Of a stretch of DNA of 45,948 bases, positions 1 to 8,925 are shown one piece after another. Location: assembly GCF_022539665.2 (NCBI RefSeq), contig NW_026712488.1:1-45948 (forward strand). The letters run 5' to 3'. The notes beneath the pieces are model-generated. The model worked only from the letters and a program-made list of their open reading frames with translations. It was not told the DNA's origin and ran no database searches. Made by a program: the position numbers and the translations under genes. The stretch is from Daphnia carinata (taxonomy: Eukaryota > Arthropoda > Branchiopoda > Diplostraca > Daphniidae). The stretch's first letter is position 1; the number at the start of each line of letters is the position of its first letter.

Positions 1-159
1 CTTCATCCTGTCGTCGGCCAGCTCAAAAGATATTTCGGCTTCTTGCAATCTTTCTTCATCACATGCTTCGTCATAATTTTTCAGGTCCTTGTGCAGCTCT
101 TTCTCTAAAATGTCGATGGTCATTACCATAGCTGCTTGGTTTAATCTCTTGGTGGCCAT
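1..159 (-). CDS. Partial gene start running off the left edge, not identified (possibly gag-like)
   Basis: Reading leftward from an ATG at 157-159, the frame stays open for 53 codons to the first base of the window. The predicted peptide starts MATKRLNQAAM and is rich in Glu, Asp, Lys and Leu with helical character, including LEKELHKDL and DEERLQEAEISFELADD. N-terminal helical charged regions of this kind occur in BEL/Pao Gag proteins, and other minus-strand LTR-element signals lie just to the right, so a Gag start is possible. No diagnostic motif is visible in 53 residues, and a host gene is equally possible. Confidence 0.4.
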   Translation of the reverse strand, partial: MATKRLNQAAMVMTIDILEKELHKDLKNYDEACDEERLQEAEISFELADDRMK

Positions 160-1346
160 CTTGTTGTGAGTTATAAGGCTATCTGAAAAGATCTGAAAAA
201 CAATTATTGTGGGATATCCCTAGGCAAGTTTCACTTTCTGAGAAAGCAACACGAAAATGGATTTAGGATGGGAAAACGAAGGATTGTATTTTGCGATTTC
301 GCACCAGTTACACAACAAAGGCTAGCTGTCCTTTCTTTGTCACAAAATCTTCTTGATTAACAACCGTCAAAATTAAAACATGAAGCAAAAAGAATTCTTG
401 TTGCCTTCAAGTGGTTCCCTCTTCTTTCTCTGTATCTCTTCAGTAGTCCTTTTTTTTAAAAGTTGTAGCACGTACTCGCCTTCAGGTTCCCTTTTCTTCA
501 ATGTTACCACTTGGCAATCGCTTCGCGATCTTCAATTTGTATTTTACTTTTTTCTTTCCTTCTAGTACCCTAGGCTTTGTCAGAAAGAAGTTGGCAACAA
601 CAACGTTTCTGACCTGCCGTATAGGGTACGTTGGTTGAGGAGGCGTAGGAAATCGCGACTGGGTGATGTCTTCTGGTGGGCCTGGTGAAACTTTGGACCA
701 AATTCTTGTTGAGGATGCGCAAGGGTCCTGATGGAAAAGCAGTGTCCGGATAAATCTTTTCCTCTGGAACTACTGGTTCTTGCTGCCGTAGATGTGGTGG
801 CTTTAACAGTTCCAGATATCTGATCCTATCAGTGTTTGACTGGATGTTTGTAACTCCGATGGCATCAAGTCTGGGCAGATATCTGATGCTACGGCAATCC
901 CTTTTCATAGTGATTTAGTTTGTCATCTATGGTAACACCAGGTAAGGAGAGGTTGGTATTCCCTGGTAGGAGTGGGGTGAAGAGGTGCTGGACGTTCACC
1001 AAACAGCAGGCGTGGAAAGCCAACCTGAATACTTTTGAAATCTTACTAGATACTAACAAGAAAAGTTAATCAACAGGCGTTAAGACGAATTCTAAACTTA
1101 ATATGCGTTGAACTTTTTGGTATAGCTAGTGGCGTACGCACTGTCTGTTCATTGCAAGATTTCTTGAAAATTGACTGTGGGGAATGAGTTGTTAATTAAC
1201 TTAAAAGAAAAGGCTTAAACCCTTACACTGGTTTAAGATAGTGGCTCAAAAATTTCCTTAACACGTGTTTCTTGCTGAACACGTGTGTGAGTGTAGTGTT
1301 TAAGCAGCCAAAACGACTAAGTTTTACGATTTCGTCAAATCAAATT
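160..1346. other. Unresolved stretch, no recognisable gene
   Basis: This stretch of about 1.2 kb has no convincing gene. The longest frame (minus, 570-908, 112 codons) has no motif I recognise. Short alternative minus frames on both sides look weakly protein-like, for example GFPRLLFGERP near 1015 and LEGKKKVKYKLKIAKRL near 530, so it may be a frameshifted remnant of a minus-strand retroelement body. If the LTR at 1361-1603 is real, this would be its leader and the start of its internal region. A perfect 8-base inverted pair ACACGTGT occurs near 1262 and 1280. Confidence 0.4.
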
Positions 1347-1360
1347 GGTTCGAAGGACCA
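1347..1360 (-). other. Candidate primer-binding site, tRNA-Tyr-like
   Basis: On the minus strand this reads TGGTCCTTCGAACC, directly against the inner end of the proposed LTR. Its first 11 bases are complementary to the 3' end of insect tRNA-Tyr including CCA, as I recall that tRNA, with one mismatch in the next three. A TGG start immediately after an LTR ending in ACA is the usual layout of a retroelement minus-strand primer site. The tRNA comparison is from memory. Confidence 0.45.
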
Positions 1361-1603
1361 TGTAACGAATCTAATCTAAGGGGAAAGCTTTTATTAGATA
1401 AACTTAAACTTAATACCTTAGATTACACGTTGGTTAGGGAGAAAATGATTTCACTTTGACACTTTATTCAATTTGAGCTCCAACTTACTACGGGAACGTC
1501 TGCTCGGGGCAAATGGGAAGTAGAGAAGAATCGTACATTGCCGATATCATTACCAAGAAGACTATGGTAAACAGCGCCTCTGGTGGCATACAGAAAAATA
1601 ACA
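1361..1603 (-). mobile_element. Probable LTR of a minus-strand LTR retrotransposon (BEL/Pao or similar)
   Basis: On the minus strand the segment starts TGTTATTTTTCTG and ends CGTTACA, giving TGT...ACA termini over 243 bp, followed at once by the candidate primer-binding site. TTTATT at 1390-1395 on the plus strand gives AATAAA on the minus strand, a fitting polyadenylation signal. The outer end at 1603 lies just before degraded Ty3 pol, so this element appears to have inserted into the Ty3 element and separated its RT from its upstream part. No second copy lies in the window, so the boundaries rest on terminal motifs alone. Confidence 0.42.
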
Positions 1604-1689
1604 TAAACTAAACATTAATAATAGCAGATCTTCTGAGGGGTCTTCCAAATCGACCCCGTAGTTGTTGTCATGTTCGGAATCCACAACAA

Positions 1690-2374
1690 GGAATAACACC
1701 GAGTACAAAAAAGTTAGAAGCCATCATCAAATACCCAGCTCCCAAAAACGTGAAAGAATTGAGCTCATTTCTAGGTTGGCTAGCGGCCAAGGAAGTTCAT
1801 CAGGGCTTTTGCTGATAAAGCCCACCCACTGACGCGCTAACGAGAAAATCAGCCGAGTGGAAATGGGGAGAGGAACAAAGGGACGCCTTTGATTGTATCA
1901 AGAACTGTCTCATAACTAGACCTATCCTAGGGTATCCAGATTTCACGCGCGAATTTATCATCTACACAGATGCCTCAGGATACGGTATAGGAGCAGTCTT
2001 GGCTCTATCAGCAACTCATCATGCAAACTCTACCTCAATCAGCGGATTCAGCGTTGTCCGACGTACAGGAACCCCGTGAATCAGACGGCGCGGAAGTCGT
2101 CATAGCGTATAGCTCTAAACATCTGAACGACCGCGAAAATAGTGGTCAACCACAGAAAGAGGCTTACGCCATCATCCACATAATTGACGTATTTAGAACG
2201 TATCTATACGGACGCAGATTCACCGTATTTACAGACCATAGACCTTTAGAATGGTTAATGAGCAAGACAGAACCCGCAGGAAGATTAGCTAGATGGGCAC
2301 TAAAAATACAAAATTTCGACATCGTCATTGGGTACCGGCCTGGGAAGTCGCACCAAAAATGCAGGACACCCTAA
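1690..2374 (+). pseudogene. pol: Ty3/gypsy pol fragment: RT thumb and RNase H, frameshifted
   Basis: The RT connection region appears in frame at 1711 as KLEAIIKYPAPKNVKELSSF, a Ty3/gypsy hallmark after the RT palm. Small frame changes follow near 1790 and 1835. RNase H starts with YTDASGYGIGAVLA (about 1957-1999), carrying the first catalytic Asp. It continues in another frame after a shift near 2000-2020, with SKHLND, QKEAYAI (Glu) and FTDHRPLEWL (Asp). RNase H degrades the RNA template during reverse transcription. The domain ends near GYRPGKSHQ, the usual RNase H end, and a stop follows at 2372. The RT catalytic YxDD region is absent, so this cannot encode a polymerase. Confidence 0.82.
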
Positions 2375-2601
2375 GCCGTATTCCCATAGTGCCAATAGCA
2401 CGAGTAGAAACAAGGGCAATGGAAAGAGGAACTGTCACAAGAGAACTGAAAATATTCGAAAAGAGGTGAAAATCTAAAAGAAAAACTACGGATTGAAAGA
2501 TTAAAGAAACAAGAACAGCTGGAGAAAGAAAACGAAAGTATTCAAAAAAACGAAAGTTTTGAGAAGGAAAGTCAAAGAAGAGCGTAGGTTTCGAAGAGAA
2601 A

Positions 2602-2946
2602 TTGGAGGTGAAAGTAAAAAGGTCTGAGAAAGAAGACAGATGGATAGAATTACAGCAAGCAGATAAATATTGTCAAAAACTAATGATGGATATACAAGAA
2701 GATAGCCAGAAAAATAGAAATAAAAAATTCTCAAGCAACTTTATAATCAATGAAAAGGGTCTATTAACAGATAGACAAGGAAAATTAGTAGTCCCTGTAT
2801 CGTTAATCGACGGAATTTTACGAGCAAATCATGATCACATGATGGCAGGGCATTTAGGAATCGAAAAAACAATAGCCAGACTTAGAGAACAATACTTCTT
2901 CCCATACATGCGACAAAACGTAACAGAACATCAAAAATTGCCTTAA
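2602..2946 (+). pseudogene. pol: Ty3/gypsy integrase N-terminal zinc-binding region, frameshifted
   Basis: This open segment holds the pre-integrase region and the start of the HHCC zinc finger. AGHLGIEKTIARLREQYFFP supplies the second His, with HDHMMAGH just before it. The frame ends at 2946, but the Cys pair of the finger (NCLKCAKRK) is read in the next frame from about 2936, so one indel separates the His and Cys halves. In the intact family this domain folds around zinc and supports integrase multimerisation. The ATG at 2602 is not a real start: pol is normally one polyprotein. The upstream 2375-2600 is a purine-rich Lys/Glu linker with frame changes. Confidence 0.78.
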
Positions 2947-4110
2947 ATGCGCAAAACGCAAGGCTGTGGAGGAAGTAAGCACCATTGCAACCTATGCCCC
3001 CAGCCGAAAAAGGTGTGAAAGACTTGCGATGGATATTGTGGGTCCGTTCAAGAAAGCGCAAAGGGACATAAGTATATTTTAGTCCTATCAGATTATGCCA
3101 GTCGTTTCGTCTTCACGGTTCCAATGAGAGATCAAACTGCCCAAACAATTGCTACAATACTGGTTAATGATATTTATACAAAATATGGATCCCCCGAAGT
3201 AGTACTAACAGATCAAGGAACTAATTTCCTGTCGAGCTTACTCCAAGATATTTGCAAATTATTTAAAATCAAACAAATCAGAACAACAGCATACCATCAC
3301 CAGACAGACGGATTAGTAGAACGATTTAACAGAACCCTATGTGACATGTTGGCTTGCTACGTAACGGATGAACCGGAAAATTGGGACAAATATCTACCAT
3401 TTGTCACATTTGCTTACAACACAGCGAAGCAATCAACACTGCAACAAAACCCATTCTTTCTATTCTTCGGGAGACAACCAGTGCTCCCAAACGACATCAA
3501 AATAGACAGGCGATACGAAACATACGAGGATACCAGTGTAAGGTACTCACACCAATGGAAGAAGGCTCAGCAACTAGCGAAGGAACACCTATTTCGGGCA
3601 CAGACAAAACAAAAAAGATACTACGACAAAGGAACACAAGCGATCAAATATAACATTGGTGACTTTGTGCTACTGAAAGCTCCACCAACTGCCGGAAAAT
3701 TCATCAACAGGTGGAATGGACCATTCAAAATCATCAGAAATTTCTCAAATCTCACTTATGAGATTCAACACGCGAGCAATGAAAAACTAAAATCAGTGGT
3801 ACACGTCAACCGCCTAAAGCTCTACGTCCCGGCAAACCAAGAAACAGAAAAATTATCTAGTGTTCCACAACAACCAGGAAGTGAAACAGTGCGACGAGGA
3901 CCAGGCAGACCAAGAAACAACTTCATGAACAACAAAAGAATACCTGTCCGTAGAGCGTGTTGGCATCGGCATCATCATGCAGCAGAAACGGAAAATTGTA
4001 AAATCATCGCACCAAATCTCCCCGGTCCTATACCAATTAATCCTGCACACACTAGAATGACGAATCCACGATACAACTTACGGCAACGCAACGAAGTCTC
4101 GAGATTCTAA
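2936..4110 (+). pseudogene. pol: Ty3/gypsy integrase catalytic core and GPY/F-type C-terminal domain with AT-hook-like tail
   Basis: The core has its first Asp in MDIVGPF (about 3029-3049), then a frameshift near 3055. From there one frame is open from 3019 to the stop at 4110. Counting from the ATG at 3124, the second Asp is D30 in LTDQGTNF and the Glu is E66 in LVERFNRT, a D-35-E spacing typical of retroviral and Ty3 integrases. RWNGPFKIIRN (about residues 196-206) is the GPY/F-type motif, and NPRYNLRQR lies near the C terminus. Residues 257-265 read RRGPGRPRN, an AT-hook-like GRP core. Env starts 26 bp after the stop, as expected for pol followed by env. Confidence 0.85.
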
Positions 4111-4475
4111 AAACGTCCAAATTTTCTTTTCGCAGATGGAACTGATACTATCACTCATCCAATTACTCACCATCATTCCCATCCACATATCCCATCTATT
4201 CAACCGTATGCGACTGCCAGAACGTAAAGACCAGAGGAATTTTAGATATAGAGGCACCCTATTACTGCAATAACAAAGAATCAGATACAGCTCACTTACC
4301 CAGAATACCCACGTTGTACACTTTAAAAACAACACAAAAACCAGCAGCCTCTTGGAGAGGCTGGACCTGCAAGCAATGGATAAAAACGAAGAAAATAACT
4401 GGGTCATTCTGGATCGGATCTTTCGACACATATATTCTGAAACTAAACTAATTTCCCCCACTGGAATGCTGGAGA

Positions 4476-5588
4476 ATGGTGAACGACAAGAAATGTGGCG
4501 ATAATAACATGCAGACCGGACCAGCGGGTCTGAGTTTCACAACCACCCCGACAGGCGAAGGGCAATGGTATGCCATAAAAACATATCACACCCTCAACTG
4601 TGTTGCAGAACAAATCACCTTACGGCAGGAAAAACAAGACGACCCAATCGAGAGCCCATTTGGACCATTAAATACTACCCAGCAAGAAGGACACTTCATC
4701 CAAAATCAAAACACAATAGTATGGGGAGATAGGACAACAAATAATTCATATTCTCAAACCTTGATCAAAGGAAGCGGTTATCTGGAACTTCCGAGAATAC
4801 CGGAACGCGAAAACACCAGCCGTCTTTACGACACCAATCGACAGATCGAGATTTCATTCTTCAACAAACCAGATCGGGACATAACACCACAAGGTTACAA
4901 AGTTGTGGGCGTACCGCTCACATACCTAATCTTTCCAACCGAAACAACGAGAAAATTGTACGAGATGTTCAAAACAACTATACATACATGTATACAAAAT
5001 ACTCACCTAGATACATCGGTGTGCAAGGACTACAGGGAACTCCAGTTAACCAAGCGGAAACGATCCATTCAACAGGAAGTTACATTCTTGCTCAACACTC
5101 CCTCGGAAGACTCAGAAAAACGTCTGTACAGCATTTCGTACGCCTGGGGACCAATAAGAATGGGATATCAACAGGCAATCAGGATCAACGAGAAGGACCG
5201 GAGTGTAAATTACAACGCCACTATATACATAATATACAAACCAGACGAAAACACTCAGTTAACCGCCCACTTGCGTCTCAAAGACGATGATCCACTTCCT
5301 CAAGGATCAGAATTCGAATACATCGTTGACCAAACAATAAGAATCCAGAACAGTAATATCTGTATCACGGAAGGAGAAGCAGGCCGACTAATTGTTGCTA
5401 AATGCTCAGAATTTTCAACACGGTGGATTCTAGATCAACAAAACCATCAATTAATTTCACAAGAATCGTATCTCTGTATTACACTAGGAACATACCAAGC
5501 TATCATATTGACAGAATGCAGAGATGATAAGAACAGCGTAACACAAAATGGATCTTTGAAACTGTCAACACCAATCCAGACATCATAG
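4476..5588 (+). pseudogene. env: Env-like glycoprotein segment 1: ectodomain and first lectin-like module
   Basis: This is the longest uninterrupted part of the N-terminal ectodomain. The frame actually continues upstream to about 4197, broken only by the TAA at 4449, so the ATG at 4476 is internal. It has scattered Cys residues, several N-x-S/T sites, and a dibasic cluster TKRKRS near residue 195 that could be a proprotein-convertase site. From about residue 295 the pattern turns into a ricin-B or beta-trefoil-like repeat: ICITEGEAGRLIVAKC, then LCITLGTYQAIILTEC. The expected closing aromatic strand (KWIF) falls in the next frame at about 5547. The frame is lost near 5540, so the last residues here are out of register. 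Confidence 0.65.
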
Positions 5589-5617
5589 AAAATTTCCCAG
5601 ACACAACTTTAGCAGAA

Positions 5618-7438
5618 ATGCAGGAAATTCAACAAGAACAACGGAAGGCAATCACAACCACGATTAATTCGCCGCTATTTGGAGGAATTTTAAAAACTAA
5701 TCACGGTAGCGGAAATATAATCTGGGATATGATTGCATGGGGCCTATTGAAAAACGGAAAAACACCAAACGAAAAATGTCTAACACACCATGGAGTAAAC
5801 AAGCAAATGACATTAGAAGAATGCGACAAAGAGTGGCCGCAATGTCAAGAAGAACTAAGAAAACTAATTAACAGCAACGATCCATTAGTACAATCACAAA
5901 CAATGGTAGCCAACTGTAGCAAAGCAACAGAACGAGGACAAGCTTTCGAATATACATCTGATTTCACCATCAGACCGTTCAACACAAACACCTGTATCAA
6001 AGCCAATACGACAATGCTAGTACTTCAAGAGTGCGCTAGCACCAGCTCAATCTGGGGCACATTTGAGCACACAGGACAGCTCATGGCAACAGATAGAACT
6101 GGGCTACATTCACCCTCATCAGACAGGAAGTGTCTCACACAGAGAGTAGGACGGGTGACCCTGGGGCATTGTCACAGCTCCAGCCAAAAACAGCACTTTA
6201 ACTTTGAATATCGCAACCCACACCAAATACGGACACTCTCAGCGGCAGCCATCATAGCACTGCACACTAAACAGCCATTGGACGGGAAAACACTCCCAAC
6301 CATACCACCACTAATGAAAAGAGAGGATAACAACCAATCAGAGAACAGCAAAACTTTGGCCACACCCCCTGCCACGCCCACAACAGAAAAACACACAACA
6401 ACGACAAGCGTTACAACGACTACAAAACCCACAATAAAAACCACATTGGGAACAACAGCAAAAACAACGGTAAAAAGCACTACGACAATTAAACCAGTTA
6501 CAAGCACAGCAGCTAGCAAACCCACCACAACACAGAAAGTGACAACTAAACCCAGTATGACATCAACGTCAACAAAACCCACCACAACTACAAAACCAAT
6601 AATCACATCGACAAGCACTAAACCCACCACTACTACTAGACCTACAGCAACTGCTAAGATAACTTCAACTTCAACAACCACTACAACTACAAAACTTACG
6701 ACAACAAGTACAATGGCCACTACAACAAGTTCCACAACAACAGAGAAAACAACAACGCCTACCACGACAAGTTCCACAACAACCGCGACAACAACGACGC
6801 ATCAGCCAAGCTCAATAACGACGAACACAAAAACAGTAAGCGAAAGTTCAACGACCCAACAATCATCAACACATACTACCGGAGTAACCCCTTTAGCACT
6901 AACGGGAACAACGTCTACAACAGAAGGAACTCAAATTCAGGCCATCGAAGAAAGCAGTATTCGAAACTTACCGTTAGCTGATTCTTTAATAATTTCAATG
7001 GATCAAAAAGCTGAAGATACATCAAACAATGAAAATTTAGAAGCCGATTTACCCAAAAACATTGAAGAGTTCAACGACAAAATTAAATACGAAATAAGTA
7101 AAATGCACGACCAATATAAGATAAGCATCGAAACTGAACACGAAAACAAGTTGGCAAAAGAAATTCGGGACGTTTATTGTCAACTATCAGCAATCAAAAG
7201 AACACAAGCAGTTATATTAGCCCAAACCAACGGAATTTTAGCAGCAGTAGCAGTAGGTTTACCAATCTGCACAAGACTACAAGGCTTCGGTCAAGCAATG
7301 ACACTTCAACAATGCGAGGCAAAAAAGAATTTTTATATCAGCAAACGAAACCAAATGTGGATTTCAACCGTTTTTTACTTACGAAGGAAAAAACTGTACG
7401 ATTGGAACAGATGGATGGTCAATTCATCCATATTCTGA
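5618..7438 (+). pseudogene. env: Env-like glycoprotein segment 2: second lectin-like module and mucin stalk
   Basis: Residues about 1-110 are an ectodomain linker. Residues about 123-200 contain another pair of Cys repeats, TCIKANTTMLVLQEC and CLTQRVGRVTLGHC, followed by HFNFEY, resembling a second beta-trefoil-type module. Residues about 245-430 are a low-complexity Thr/Ser/Pro/Lys stretch (TTTTKPTTTT-like), which would be densely O-glycosylated and act as a stalk. After it come an acidic helical segment and a Cys-containing region, LPICTRLQGFGQAMTLQQC. The true frame is lost near 7345, so the last 30 residues are out of register. The frame extends upstream of the ATG at 5618, which is internal. 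Confidence 0.65.
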
Positions 7439-7457
7439 TTGTTTCTGGAAAACACCT

Positions 7458-8228
7458 TTGGTAAATTTAAATGGAAATCCACACACATGGGAACACAATT
7501 CTACGACAGGAGATTGGATACGCCAGAAACCTAGCATTCACATGCCTAATTTAGACCTCATTTCAGAATTTGAAGAACTCCATCTTAACGATTTCGACTT
7601 CGCGCTGAAAAGCCATCCAGCACACGAGACGATGGAAATGGAACAATTAAATATTCTAAATGACCTAGTTGGCAGAATGCAAGAAGGCAACTCCAATTCT
7701 GTTGGAGACATTGTAATGTCAGAACAACAAGATAATCAAATAGGAAACATGTTCTCATGGTTCGACAAACTAAAAATAATTGGTCTATCAGCGATAGGAT
7801 TTGTACTATTCCTCGTATGTTTACGAATCTTCATTATTTGCAACCCCATCTCGAAGATAAAAGAACATATCCGCAGAAAACGGAACTTTACAACCAGATA
7901 CGATGATGGCGTAGAGGAAGAACACGAACTCGCATCAATGATACCGGCACGAGAAACAAATTACCATTCGGAAATAGCAATCGAACAACCGTTCCTAAGA
8001 ACAACCGCCCCTGCACAACTAACAACAGAAAGACAAGGTCAAATGCGCCTTCCCCGACCAAGTGCACCAAATTCATTAATTTACCCCTCTATCGAAACAA
8101 CTGACACAATCACACGATGTACAGGAAAACACACCATGTGCACTTACGTCGTCGGATATGGCATGGTTTGGGAAGACCTATGCCGTTGCATGTCAGAAAC
8201 AGACAATAGTAATTCAGCCAGAAAGTAA
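7458..8228 (+). pseudogene. env: Env-like glycoprotein segment 3: membrane-proximal region, transmembrane helix, tail
   Basis: This frame begins upstream at about 7345 and carries membrane-proximal Cys residues, so the ATG at 7458 is internal. Counting from it, residues about 107-128 (KIIGLSAIGFVLFLVCLRIF) form one hydrophobic helix, followed by a basic stop-transfer stretch (KIKEHIRRKR). The tail of about 125 residues ends in a Cys-rich block, CTGKHTMC, then VVGYGMVWEDLCRC, which could bind metal or be acylated. The single helix near the C terminus fits a type I membrane glycoprotein. The stop is at 8226-8228. Confidence 0.7.
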
Positions 8229-8925
8229 AAGTCCCAAGGTCATTGAAATTAAAAGTAGCCACTAAACATAACCCCTGACAAATTTAATTAATTACAAAAT
8301 AAATTAGCTCCCGAAAAATAACACACTTATCAGCATTTTTTTTTTCTCGACCAATTAAGTGATTTTTAAAATATATCCCATACTCGTAACTTTATAGTAA
8401 AACAAAGAGTAGAGACAAAACCCGAATAACAATTTTGTATTCCAAACTAACATGAACTAAAAAATTCAAAATAGAAAACCTTTGGGATAGACAAAACAAA
8501 AATTACAAACCCAAATAACATTTTTTTTTTTTTTCCTCGACTAAAACAAACAAAAAAAGTCAATAACAAAATCATCGGAGAAAAAGCAGTGTAGTGTAAC
8601 AAAGAACGACAGAAACTAACGCACGAAGAAAAAGAAAGACGCAAGAACCCCTATAAGAAAAGACAATGACTTAAAAAGGAAAATAGAAAGTTCAAAATGT
8701 AACGGTATATTCATCAATTCGCCCCACGGCGAAATAGAAGACGGAACACATTAAAATAGAAGAAACTACCTGTTTTGAAATTAAGAAGAGGGGAACAAGA
8801 ATTTATGAAAAACTCTGCAAAAGAAGACTTTTCAAAAACTAACCTCTTCCCAGTGTTTCAACGACATAATTCAGACAAAGTTCTACAAAGAAAAGTGTCA
8901 TCACAAGTCAACCTTTACTCTAAAA
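8229..8925 (+). other. AT-rich noncoding spacer between env and the ankyrin gene
   Basis: This stretch of about 700 bp is A-rich on the plus strand with homopolymer runs (T runs at about 8338 and 8520). It holds no gene I can support; a minus-strand frame at 8447-8644 is low-complexity and unconvincing. It separates the env stop from the ankyrin ATG within the retroelement, so it would be the 5' untranslated part of a separate or spliced ankyrin mRNA. No LTR-like termini are visible in it, which supports one element continuing through to the LTR at 10381. Confidence 0.5.

Larger units (their letters stand above)
4136..8228 (+). pseudogene. env: Env-like surface glycoprotein, broken by frameshifts and a stop
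   Basis: A coding region of about 4.1 kb directly after pol reads as one long secreted or membrane glycoprotein in several frames. The ATG at 4136 begins a hydrophobic signal-like segment (MELILSLIQLLTII). The frame changes near 4200, an in-frame TAA lies at 4449-4451, and further changes occur near 5540 and 7345. Visible parts are a Cys-containing N-terminal ectodomain, lectin-like Cys repeats, a Thr/Ser-rich mucin stalk, a second Cys-rich membrane-proximal region, one transmembrane helix and a tail of about 125 residues. I do not see the baculovirus F-type fusion protein layout of classical errantiviruses. It may relate to negative-strand RNA virus glycoproteins that arthropod retroelements have captured, but that is inference. 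As sequenced it is not translatable. Confidence 0.7.

Noticed and set aside
6172-6777. A 201-codon minus-strand Val-rich frame
   Set aside because: It is the complement of the Thr-rich mucin coding stretch (ACA/ACC codons read as Val codons).
4476-8228. Baculovirus F-type envelope of classical errantiviruses
   Set aside because: The domain order (lectin-like repeats, mucin stalk, Cys-rich tail) does not fit, and I could not identify an F-type fusion peptide after a furin site.
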